Both the position numbers and the translations under genes were made by a program. A DNA stretch of 64,000 nucleotides from Lanius collurio (taxonomy: Eukaryota; Chordata; Aves; Passeriformes; Laniidae). The stretch is from NCBI GenBank assembly GCA_020086605.1, contig JACBWW010000002.1:28230605-28294604 (forward strand), written 5' to 3'. The notes below the pieces were generated by a model, which was not told the origin of the DNA, made no database searches, and was given only the letters and a program-made list of their open reading frames with translations. Positions 26,001-37,765 of the stretch are shown here, piece by piece (positions within the stretch are counted from its first letter, which is position 1; each line of letters begins with the position of its first letter).

Positions 26001-27327
26001 AGTGCTATTATGTAATTAAAAGGAAAAAATATAGACAAATAAAATTAATTCCTGTAAAACTCCCAGCTCAAAGTCTGCACTGGAAGGTAAAAGAATACAA
26101 GAAAGGAATAAATTTATATATTTCAATAGTAAGGTGCCTGTCATTTGGGGATTTCAGTAAGGAGCAGGCATTACACATTGGCAAGGCAACAGTTTTATTT
26201 ACCAACTAAATAAGATACGGTCATAAAAATCCATGTTTTAAAGACCAGGGTGTGAAACTTCAACTCAGATATTGCTTTCCATCTCAACATATGGATGTGA
26301 AAACTGGAAATCCAACAAAGGTACAGACATCTAAATGCCTTTGAAAGCAAATGCTTTAGAAAAATACTATGTATTAAATGGAATGAATTTATAACAGATG
26401 CCAAGATTCATTAGACAGCTCAAAAACCCCTTGGCTCTAAAGTTATCCAGAAAAGAAGATGGAATTATCATCTGGAACATATGTTAAGAATGAAGCCAGA
26501 GCATCTGTCATGGAAAGCATGCCACTGGGCAGCTGGAGGAACACACAAAAAGCACCAACTGAAAGAGTCTCTCGATCAAACAACGCCAAAGGCAAAAAGG
26601 TTGTGGGACATCACACTGGATGCTCAAGGAGTGGTTCAGAGCAGACTAAAACTGCGCAGAGCTTTTTGACTTTTTGGTTTTTTTCCAGTAGAGGTAGACT
26701 GAAGAGTTTTGGGTTGTTTTCTCTTAATATTACGGATAGAAAGGAGTGATTAAAAGTTGAAGGTCAGAAGTAAAAACTACAGAGTAAATACAGTATTTAA
26801 TTATAATGTATTTATTTTAGAATTTGTATATAATTTCAACCCTGAAAAGAGAAAGAAGATAGTGTAATTAAACATTCAGATGCATTCCCACTGATTAGCT
26901 TAATGTATAATAGAGCATTAAGGATTATTTCAATTAAAATCCAGGCTTATTTTATCCAAGTAACCTACAGTTGATGACACTACTATGCATTACCTTTTCT
27001 CTGAGAGCACTTGCTACTACATCTTTCTACTTTTTTTGCTTTGCAATTCTGGAATTTCCGAACCAGCATCTCTCTGCAATCTAAGGTCTTTTAACTTGCC
27101 ATGGTATGAGCCTAATATTACAAAGGTTTGTGTTGGAAACAGCAGTTTGAATTTTATGAAAGACTTCTAGTTGAAACGGAAGCTTTCAAATCTGTTATCT
27201 CAATCTGTCTCTTGATTGTGCGTTTTGCAAAACAATCCCAACAAAGTTTGTCCAAAGTAAGCATTCAGTTATGTCTCAGACTTGGTAAAGAGAATTGGTC
27301 TGTGGTCTTATTTTCACCTTGCGATAT

Positions 27328-27386
27328 TTTTGGGGGGTGGGGTTTTTTGGTCGTTTTTGTTAATTTGGGTTGTTTGTTTATTTTCC
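27328..27386. repeat. T/G-rich low-complexity tract
   Basis: TTTTTGGGGGGTGGGG is followed by TTTTTTGGTCG and TTTGGGTTG units. This is simple sequence. Confidence 0.6.
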
Positions 27387-30062
27387 TCCTTCACTGAATC
27401 ATCTCACTCACTGAGTCCCAGCCTAACATGTGGGAATGAGTATGTCCTATGAGAAGTTTGAACAACTCATTCCCCTTCTGGATGCATCTTGCGATTTCAA
27501 GTAGTGAACTAAGACTGTGAGTTCCACTTAGCAGGGTAACAAGTTTTGGCAAAACGAATAACTCCACAAACTTTTCCAAGGTTTACTGGTATCTGCAGCT
27601 TTTCTGCTTCTTCCTCTTACAGTATGATGAGTGTTACAGTGATTATTTCATAATGCCTCATAAAGGAGAGAAAAGCTTTCAAATATGACTCAGCTGCACT
27701 TTCAGGCTCAATGTTCAGGAAACAAGTTTTATTTTTCTTTTAAGAATTTACATATTTACAGATAGTGTTTTTGTCCTGTTTACACATTTGGTATTGATGG
27801 AGCTCAGTTCAGATGCCTTCTTCCCATGCACTGGAGGTGAGGCATCTAAGCTATAGTCTGTCCTGCAGAGCCTACATGGTCACGGTTTTTTGCTTTGACA
27901 GATTCTGCATCTATTTTTTGTGTAATTAGATCCAGTTAGGATTGCAGTTAAAACTAACAAATTTTGTCACAGCTTGTCCATTCCATCAAATTCACAGCAG
28001 ATTTTGGTTATGTTACATGAAAGAATTAATCCAGCAGACTCCTGAATATCTCTTCTCCTTTTGTTTCCATGGCCATTTGCTCTTTTGTGTGCATGGCAAC
28101 TGAAATTTCTATTTATCCAGTTTGTAATAGAGTAGCTTTAGTAGTATCGAAGGCAAGCTTAGAAATAATGTCTCTGGAAATAAAAGAAGTGAAAAGACAT
28201 TGTGTAATATACTATTTCAAGTTATGTGTTGCCTAGTGGTTTGAAGTGCAGTTGTCCTGTGCTCACTGCTAAAGATTTTTGCTCAAGAGTACGTAACAAT
28301 AAAAAATCTTGAAGAGCTAAAAATACTGGATTACTGCATTCTTTGACCTGTGGTCAGAGAGTTGGCAGGAGTCGCCCTGTATTGTTTGTTCAAGGTTTGT
28401 TTGAAGAGAACAATTAAAGGATGATCATTAAAAATATTGACATATTTTTCAGGAGCAGAGGATTAAAAACACATCTTTAAAAAAGAGGGGTTTTAAGTAT
28501 TAAGTTGGATTGCATTAAACAAAGTAGGAACAAAAAGAAAACATTGTTTAAATCTTAATTTGAATTCCAGTTATTGAGGAAGTGTTTGTTTATTGAAATT
28601 GTGTATATTTCTGTGCATTTTCCTTGCAGTGTTTTGATACAATGTACTACAAAGTCTAGTTTAGCACAATTATGATCTCTAAAGAAAGATAGGCAACCCC
28701 TCCATGTAGAAGATCTCCAGTAGGATGAGAGGAGTCCTTGGTGGATTTTTGTCAAAGACTGAATGAAGACTTCATCCCCTCATTTTGATGCAGAGTCAAA
28801 ATCAATCTAGACGTACAGGGTAAAAGTTATGACTAAGAGAGTTTTCCAGGTTGATAGCCTTGAATGAGTGATTCTCTGATGTTGAACTCTGGTTTGCACA
28901 GATGAGGGTACGTGGGTTCCCACAGTACAGCTCTGCTGAGTTTATGCCAGATTTTTTACTAAATTAGTTCTGTAATAAAATTGGAATGTTTCAGTCTTTG
29001 TCTTTCTGCTGTGTAGGGTCAGCATGCCTGCATTGTTTTGTCCTTGTCCCTGACTCAACTTTATTCCTTTCATAGCTGGTTTGAGATGTTGTTTTGGGAA
29101 TTGCCTGTGAAGGAGGACTAGCATTTCTCTCCACTTTCCCTTTGGATGTACTGCTGAGTGTAGTCACTCTTGCTCCTCTCAGAAACTGTTTAAAGCAAAA
29201 CAAAATTTTTCTTCTCCCTTAAAACCTGGGTAATCTTTACTTTTATGATGTTTATAGTGTTTGATAACATGACTGTTATCAATGTCGTACCTATGATGAC
29301 GAAAGAGGGCTTCCTGTGCAAAAAAACTGTTTATTGAACAAATGGATAGTTGCAGTATAGATTCTCTTAATAACATAATGGAGAAGTGTATCACTTTCTC
29401 ATTAACCTCACTAAGCTGGGAGAACTAGTACAGTTGTCTTTATGTTTTAAACTACGTACTAAAATAACTAGATAAGTGCAAAAATGCTGGTCTCTCTTTC
29501 GAACAAGGCTGCTAATTGAGATTATGCATTGATACATTTTTATTTCACTTAAAAATATAATAGTGGAAGAATTTTTGAGTGTTAAAATTGTGTGTCCCCC
29601 ATTTTGATGTGGACTCAAAACCAAAATAAGTCCATGCGTGATGTTTGTCTTTGGTATTCTTGAAAGCTCCAGTGGCTTTTGGTTACAAAGCTGTTCTGCA
29701 ACTTAACAAACTTTATTTGGACCAACTTTCTAACAATATGTAGTCTAAATTTCCCTGCTGATCGTTTTTTGTACTGCCATCTGTGGATGTGAAGCACAAT
29801 TAATCAGTGTCCTCCTTATGAGACGCGCATATTTTAAGATTATTATATTCTGCCTTCCTCTTACTCCCTACCATATTCTCTGTTCTAGGATAAGCCTAGT
29901 TATTTTTAGTGTACTTCAAACTTGGTATTTTCTTAAAAGCAAAAAAGCCCTATACAGTCTTGTTCTCTGAGGACCTTTACCAGTTTAGTGGCCCCCTGCC
30001 TTAATTTGTTAATGCTCAAATTTGTTAATGCTGATAATTCAGAGCTTTTAGCTTTGCCTGAT

Positions 30063-30077
30063 AAAAAAAAAAAAAAA
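30063..30077. repeat. Poly-A run (15 A)
   Basis: An uninterrupted A run. No retrotransposed body can be recognised upstream of it. Confidence 0.8.
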
Positions 30078-31334
30078 ATCTTATTTTAGTTCTTTTTTCC
30101 TTGATTTGCATACAAAGTGTTTGTTAATATGGAGCATAATGATATTTATCTCTTGTGCTATTTATCTTTTTTTGTAACATCATTGCATTGCTTATTCTTC
30201 ACATATTTTTCTAAGACAATCGAATTTCTAAATCTGGACTACTGTAAAGAATTCTTGCTGTCTCGACATCTCCCTATGTGACTGACTTGTAACTGGATGA
30301 TAATTTTTTTTTACCTTTAGAATGTTTATCTTGCTCTTTTTTAATTCTGTATCTTATTTGCTAAGAGCATCCATACCCCAGAAGTGTTTTATTAAGATAT
30401 GCTAATCTGTTCAGTGGTGGTTTTATTTTTTGTTGGCAAATAGCTTTTTTTATTATACCTAAATAAATGATCTCTTCAGTATGCCTGTGACAGTCACCTC
30501 ACTGATCAGCTAAAAACAGAATTCAGAGAAATGAGAAATGGAGAATTATTAATCCTTCCGTAATTTAAAATGTTAGGAGGAAAAAAAAAAAATCTGAGAC
30601 TTTTAATGAGTGGTGACATCAGAGTGATCGAGGATATTTTGATTGTTCTGGGAAGCTGGATGACTAATACTCAAATACTTTTTTTAATCTGTTGATTTCC
30701 ATCAACTGTCGTAGTGTTATTATAATCTTATCTTTTATTAACACATACTATTACATTTAAATTTGCCCCTGACTTTTTTGTGCTAAAGATTTTTAGTTTG
30801 TTTGATTTAGTGTATGTATTATAAAGAAAGCTGGAAATAATATATGACTGTTTGTGGGTTTTTTAATATTTTAATATTTATTTTGGTCTTTTAGTAATTG
30901 TTAGTCTTCTCTGAAGAGACAGAGGACCTTTTAAAATCCAAATAATGTATTTTTGTCATGTTTTACTCACTGAGAAAATAAAAAAAAATGTTTGCTTATA
31001 TAAGGCTTACTGATTTCACCTGAGGAAAATAAATATAGTGGTAGTCTGAATTGTCACAGGTGGTGAAGGCACGCTGAGCAATGATCTACAAAAATCTTTG
31101 ACCAGTGATCACTGTGGAAATCTTACTTTTATAAAAGATTAGATGGTCTGTGACCCCTGCTATCTGTTGTATGAGGATTACAAAGTCTCTTTCAAAGTGA
31201 GTCTGTACTTAGGTGGGATGGTTATTTAAGTGCATTTGCTCTGTTAGAGAAGTTTGCTTTCAGGTTTATGCTAGTGCTAATTTTAAAGAGCTAATACATA
31301 TTCCAGGATTTTTTTGTGTGGGGATGTGTGTGGG

Positions 31335-31425
31335 TTGTTTTGTTTTGGTGTGGGGTTTTTTTTGTTTCTTTTTTTTTGTTTGTTTGTTTTGTTTGTTTGT
31401 TTATGTTTTTGTTAGTTTTTCTTTT
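31335..31425. repeat. (GTTT)n/(TTTTG)n low-complexity tract
   Basis: About 90 bases consist of repeated TTTG, TTTTG and long T runs, including GTTTGTTTGTTTTGTTTG. Confidence 0.8.
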
Positions 31426-32083
31426 TACTTCCTCTGGCCTCCCCTTTCCATATTTATTTGCAAAAAGGGCCTCTCTGCTGTAATAGGCTTGGGAGTGAAG
31501 CTGATGATCGAGCAGAACTTTCCTGGTACTGTGGTCTCCTTGGCTGTTCCTTTTGTTGCTAGCCAGTTGTAAGTGGGATTATATAGGAAATAAACTTTGG
31601 AAGTGCTTCCCTCCTTCCTTTTCCCTTGCCTCTAGCAAAATAGACTCAGTATGTCCGTGTTCCTGAGCAGTGGTGTGTGAATATTCCTGCGTGTGTCCCG
31701 ACCATTCAGCAGATACACCTTCTTTTTTTGGGAAACTTGCAGGCAGTGTTTTCACTGACATCTCTGCCAGACGCCTTGGATTTTAGAGCTTGGGCAAGGT
31801 AATTCCTGGGAGAGCAGTCACACGTGGCTGGCTGCTGTAGCACAGGAGTTCACCTTGCTCCATTTAGCAGCCAGTGACAGACCGACTGTAGCACCTGAGG
31901 CTACCGAAGAGGAGATAATCTTCTTACAACCCAGAACAAATCCCTTGGTGGAGGAGGATTCCTCCATGTTCTGTCCTATTAAAAGGTGGGGATTTCCTGC
32001 AATGGGTAGGCTTTGCTCTGACAAGACACCTACATGAGCAGGAATTTGCACAGCAGTTGAGATCTAAATGCGGTCATGTAGAG

Positions 32084-32106
32084 AGGGTTTTTTTTTAAAA
32101 AACCCT
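32084..32106. repeat. Perfect inverted repeat, 10-bp arms
   Basis: The left arm AGGGTTTTTT (32,084-32,093) and right arm AAAAAACCCT (32,097-32,106) are exact reverse complements around a 3-T spacer. It could form a short hairpin; no function is assigned. Confidence 0.7.
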
Positions 32107-32339
32107 GGTTTTCCTCATAAAGCAGTAATTCTTGGCACTAAGTTCACAGCTTCAGCCTTTAGGTATCTATAGAAATGTTTGGGATCCCAGCCCCCAAGCC
32201 AGGTCAGTCAAGTTTAACTTGCTGATCACAGGTGCCCTAATCTGTGGGTGCCTAGGAATGTGTAGCCAGCGCTAAACTCTGTTTCTGATAGATGTTTGTT
32301 CTGGTTTCCCTTCTTGCTCCTCCCAGTCCCAGCCCCCAG

Positions 32340-32384
32340 CTTTGCCTGACCTCCATCATCTGAGACTTCAGACAGGATGCATTG
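32340..32384 (+). other. Candidate 45-nt alternative cassette exon of AKT3
   Basis: A strong pyrimidine-rich tract (about 32,300-32,325) leads to two nested acceptors, CTCCTCCCAG (AG at 32,325-32,326) and CAGCCCCCAG (AG at 32,338-32,339). A good donor, ATTG|GTAAGC, follows with GT at 32,385-32,386. Using the second acceptor gives 45 nt, a multiple of three. Placed after the phase-1 end of AKT3 exon 2 it stays open, inserting ALPDLHHLRLQTGCI between Arg15 and Gly16. Using the first acceptor gives 58 nt and an early stop. I know of no described AKT3 isoform like this, and the insertion would disturb the PH domain, so it may be a cryptic or poison exon, or chance. Confidence 0.2.
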
Positions 32385-35300
32385 GTAAGCATGTACTTTT
32401 GAGGGCTTGGATTATTGTGGAGGTGGCAAGTGCTGTGTAATGCTAGATTGGAGGTATGAGATATTGGAGAGATGGTTTTCCTAGGAAGTTACTGTGCATT
32501 TCCACGTAGATTTCTACTTAAATTCGGTTCACTCTGTCTTCTTCTGATACAGTTTTTGTTGTAGAATGGGATTTCACACTCCTTTTGTAGTTTTAGACTC
32601 ACATTCCCTACTTATTAAGCAAATTGGGTGTTTTAATGTGGTGTTACAAGTGCTCATTAAAGCTATTTTTCCAACAGCTGATCATTATTTCTCCCTTTTT
32701 GGATTTTTTTAAATTTCTTTTTTTTTTTAAATTTGAGAAAGCTAGCCAGCAGAGATTTTATTTCATTTGTTCTGTGTGAAGTAGTAATTTCCTTTTCCAT
32801 TCTTTGTTCTTACAGCCCTTAAATGCTTAGAAATTTGTTTTCAGTTGCAGCAAGTAGCCTAAAAAAGATTTTTTCTGTTTTATTCTTACCTATGGATGTA
32901 GCTGGCTGCTTTGTTTATAGTGGCAGACACAATAAGGACTCCATAATCAGCTAAATCATGCTTTTCCAAATGTGTCAAGTGTTTTGGGATTGTGAGTCAG
33001 CTTTGAGACCTACTTCTCAATTTTGAAGTCACTTGTCTGAGAAGCATGAAACACAGGAATAGGAAAAGCAGAACTGCAAACTTTGCTGATGATGTATTTT
33101 TAAATTTTCATAAACTTTCTTCAAAATCAAGTTGTTTTTATTGGGTATGAGTGTCCAGTGGCCCAGTTGACATGGTTTTCAGCAATCTAGATGATACTTC
33201 TCTTTGATGTGTAGTTTGACTGCATGTTGCATAAATTACTTTCCTGGATGAAAAAACCTTACATGAATAGTCTTTTTGCAGTTTAACACTGTAGATTTTT
33301 TGTACAGAACGTAAGCACTGATATATAAAGCACCACTGAAGTAGTGTAAAATGGTGATACTAGAGAAATTTTGAATCCTGACCTAATTCACTTTGTGGTA
33401 GCAAATCTTGCCTTTTCTGCTTTTAGAACTCATTTTGATAGACATAATTTCTTCAGAAAACATATATAGGAAGAGGTCTAATTTTTGTTGCTTTCTGTAA
33501 AGTAATGTTTGCTTAGTGGTGTATGAAGATTGTGTTTGTGAATTAGTACACTTGCACCAAGTACAAATTGGAAAGTAAGTTATATTTTCAAATCTTCACT
33601 TGTTTTATCATATCTGAAAGGTTCTTTATGGCTTGGTACAAATGTCTGTCCTACGAATATGATCCTTGGATGGAGAAATATTTTCATAGTTACGCTGTAG
33701 TACCTTAATTTTTTGCTTCGTTGCCATTAGATTTGGAAGACTTGAAACCTGACTGAAGTGTGGTGGTAGACCACAGATGGGAGGTAAAATGCTTATGATT
33801 CCAGTTGTTAATGTCTGGGGTGGGGAGGAGGGACCTGAGTAAAGACCTGTGAGTAAAATCATATCAGTTCACATCAGAAGTGCAAATTTTTACTTGTACT
33901 GCATTAAGGCAGTGTAAGGGAAACTGATAATAACTATTAAATATTTAATATATCCGTAATGATAAAAGATTTGCTTGTGAATACATTTAAAAAGTTCATT
34001 ATTGAGCTTCAGATATTAAAATGAGGTTTCCAAGACCAGACAGAAAATGTTTTTAAATACCTGAGAGTTCCTGTAGAAATTTGTAGTATTGTTATATGTG
34101 AAACTGTGAGCATATCTTAACATTTTACAGGTACAGTGAAAGACTGCATAGATAAAAGTACCAAAGCCTGTAGCAGTTGAATCAAACTCTGTAATGTTAC
34201 TCTATGATGTAACTGAAAGCTTGTGTTCCATGGGAGGGTTTGCCTGCGAAGGTCTCTGGTGTGTGTGCCGAGCCCTGTTGAGATGAATTTGAATCACTGC
34301 CAGTGCATTTCTCTCGTGTGTTACAGCATTACTTCTTACAGTGGTAATTTCACCTCACAGTCATAGATTTACAGATAATTTGGCACTGCATTTTAAATAC
34401 ACATACTTTTGGAATTTGAGGGTGAGAAATAATAGCAGAAAACTGAACAAAGGCTGAGACCTCAAAAATGAGCGCATTTTCTGCCTTCTGACTGTTCCTG
34501 GTTTCCTTGGGGCATCTTATGGATGCCTCCTGCCTGTGACTGGTGCATCTTATGGACAGAAGAGCCATGTAGATCCCTGCATCTCAGTAGAGTTTTGCTT
34601 GAATTCAGCCCTTGTGACCTGTGCAGGTGGCTGCTCAGAGAACTGTAGAATGAGATAAGTGTGGTGGATCAAACACAGCTACTGTTTTTATCAGTCTTCT
34701 GCTGTTATTCTACCCAAACGAGTAAAATCTTTGTTAGTAATGCATTTTGTGTTCTCTCTCTCTTTTTCTCCCTTCTCTCTGTAGTTACCAGGATGTTGAA
34801 ACATCAATACCAGAATTTTACACCCCTAAGGGTAGGGTTCCCTGTTTTTCTGAAGATACTGCTCCCCTGCTGGATGTATTAACTTTTTGTGGAGTCTGTG
34901 ATGTTTGTACCTTGGAATGTCTCTAACCATTCAGGTGCATGAATGAAGAGTTAGGGTCTGCCTTCAAATAATACAGAATTATGCTTATGTAGCTTACTCA
35001 CAAAATTACAAGGTCATGTAATTTTTTATTTGCGTAATTTCTTTAATGTTAAAAATGGAAAAGTATTTTTAAGTGTACTTTTCACATAATTGCAAACTCA
35101 TAGAATACGGACAAAATCATATAATATTCTTAAAAATATGAAGAGGACAATTTATTCTTTACTTAACCCTGTGAAGGAATCTCACAGTGTATTGGTGGTG
35201 TGTTTTCCAGAAATACTGTTACAGTAATTCAACCCACCTTGAGAGCTGGTGATAAAAATCTTGATGTGATACACACTTTCACAGCAGAAGAGTGCAGGTG

Positions 35301-37715
35301 CAAAATGGAAAAGCAAGCGTTTCTTCAAGTGGCATTGATTGTTTTCTCTGCAATATGTAGGAACACCAGAACATTTTTAGATGAAAAAGATTAAAAAATT
35401 ATCCATTGCATTTGTGATAGCCTATATGTTTGGGTTAGTTATTTATCGTTTGCAATATCCATAAAGCTATCTTAAGCATCCTAATTAGGTTTCAGCTTTT
35501 CAGAGGGAGGCTGGGAAGCTCTTGTGCAGTTGTGGCTCGGTGGCGGGGTGCGTGCAGCACAGCTGCTTTCTGATGTCAGTCGCTATTTCAATGACACGAA
35601 AGTGGGAGAGGAAGAGCGTGAAAAAGGCAGACAGTTTTTAAGAAAAAAAGTGTCATCAGTAAGCAAATTATTTTTGCCTGTGTTGTTTTGATTAGGATAT
35701 GAACTAACAAATAAAGTCTGATTGCTACAAAAGAAATTACATCTGGAGAGTTTAACTGGGGCACTTTCAGAAAGTTTTTGGTGAAATGTATCTTTTTTTT
35801 GCCCCCTTGCTGAGGAAAGTATGGATTGTCTTTCACAAAAATCCTGGTAATATACATAATTCACCTGGCCTGCAAGCAGAACAAAATCCTTTCCTCTCAG
35901 TGCTCTCTGTTTGGATTTCAGTTTGTGCTGTATTCAGGGATGCTGGAAGAATGATGGCTTTCCTGTGGAAAAGGGGAGTAGCTACACAGATCCGTGTGTA
36001 AGGTGCTCAGTACTTGATGAGGAGGGTGAACATTCCTTGGTTTGTTTCCTCCCTCTTAAGGCATCTTTTTGCTATGCTGGTAATGGTATGGTATCCTCAG
36101 TGTTTTTCCTTGGGTTTTCTTGAATTTTGTAGATATGGATTGAAAGAAACACAGAAAATTTCTACTGATCTGTGATCTCAATTATCTTAGTTTCCAGTGT
36201 GAGGTGAAAACTATTTCTTGAAAATGTTTCTTAGGATGGACTGACAGTTTCATTTCAGATACATCCACCCTGGCACATGGGTTTTTGTGGGAGGGCAGGA
36301 AAGGTGAATACATGGGTATTTGTGGGTATCCGAAGAAAATAAGGGAATTGTGAAAACTTTGGAGGGGCTGCATATATTAACAAAGTGGTTAATTAAAACT
36401 ATGGAATAGCTCTTTGTCCACTAAAAATCTGGACAATGTTTATTAATGGTTATCACAAGATCAGTGATTTAGAAGTGTGAAGATTGTTACTTGAGAATAC
36501 CAAATAAAATTTTGTGCTGCCATTAAAAATGTGGTTTGCATAGTGACTTTGGTTTGTTTATTCGTACACTTTGAGCAGCCCTGAATCACAATTGGTTTTC
36601 TGTGGCTCTTTATTGCATCTCTTTGTTTGACTGACCTCAAAAAAAAGGAGCTAGATGATGATGGTAAACATGAAAATTTGCTTTAAAAATATATATAGAG
36701 AGATATCACTAGCACATATCACATATTTCACTTATTTGAAAAGTAAGTTTGTTAAGAAGATATATATATATTTTCACGTAGCACAGATATTTCTGTGTTA
36801 TCTTCAAAGCACTCTTAAGGAAATGATACATGCCTTTGTAAGGATTTCTTTTGAAGGTAGGTATGATTTCTGTCTGAGTGTCATCTCCCGCTTCAGAACA
36901 TTCTTAAGGAGATGAGAATCAACACCTGCCCAATTGAGGACAAGGAAGCAGCTTTTCTGTCTTTATACCTGTACTCAAGTGTTTGGAGCCTGCTTATTAG
37001 AAAAAAATATTGTGAACTCAGTCTTATAGTTCAAGTAGAAACACACACAGATGCATTGTTTTCATACCAGATGTTTTTCTTTTATATGGGAAACTTCATT
37101 TGCTATGTGAAACATGTAGGAAGAAGACTTAAAAATTAGTAGTCTGCTTATGCTAAAGCACTGCCTGCAGATGGTCCAGTTAGTTTGGTGTTCAGTGTTG
37201 AGGACAGTTACCCTCAAGTCAGACACAGAAAAACTACATGGAATTATAATGTGGGATTGAATGAGTTAAGGGACAGGTGATCATTAATGGTTTGCTGCTT
37301 TCAGCAAGCTTGTCTAGACAGTATTTTTTTTCTTATAATTTTTAAATATGATTTTAAAAATTTTATTTATAGTACAGCTGTAGTCATGGATTTTCACCCA
37401 TGAATTTTTCTTCTTGTGCTGAAAGTATTTTCAATATTTACTTTAAAATCAATTTTCTAGTCTCATATTGCTCCTGTATGTTTGATGCTATAGAAATAAT
37501 GTTTGCATATGATCATGTTGTACTATAACTGGCCCCGATATTTTGTGTACCAAACTTCACAGTAGCAGATTTAACTAGAAATACTGCATAGTGACACATT
37601 GTACTTAAAAAATATAAACTTGTGTAGAGAAAAGTAGCAGATGATAGAATTAAAGTTCAGCATCCTTTCACTCCTTCCCCCTCTCGAGTTTTTTCCTTGA
37701 TAGAAATAACATGGA

Positions 37716-37765
37716 TTTTTTTCTTTTTCTTCTTTCTTTCCCCTTTCCCTTTTCCTCCTTCCTTT
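37716..37765. repeat. 50-nt uninterrupted polypyrimidine tract
   Basis: Every base from 37,716 to 37,765 is C or T, mixing T runs with CCCTTT and TCCTCCTTCC units. Such tracts can adopt triplex structures and can act as PTB-type binding sites if transcribed. Confidence 0.85.

Larger units (their letters stand above)
24061..32326 (+). other. AKT3: AKT3 intron, segment right of the gap
   Basis: This is AT-rich intronic DNA with T/G-rich tracts at 25,912-26,000, 27,328-27,386 and 31,335-31,425 and a poly-A at 30,063-30,077. From about 31,600 to 32,400 the composition becomes noticeably richer in G and C and includes a perfect inverted repeat (32,084-32,106). Open frames such as 24,946-25,401 are unrecognised. 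No exon of a known protein was seen. Confidence 0.75.

Noticed and set aside
26459..26749. 96-codon hydrophilic + strand frame
   Set aside because: A second overlapping frame is equally open, there is no family match and no splice or promoter context; treated as chance.
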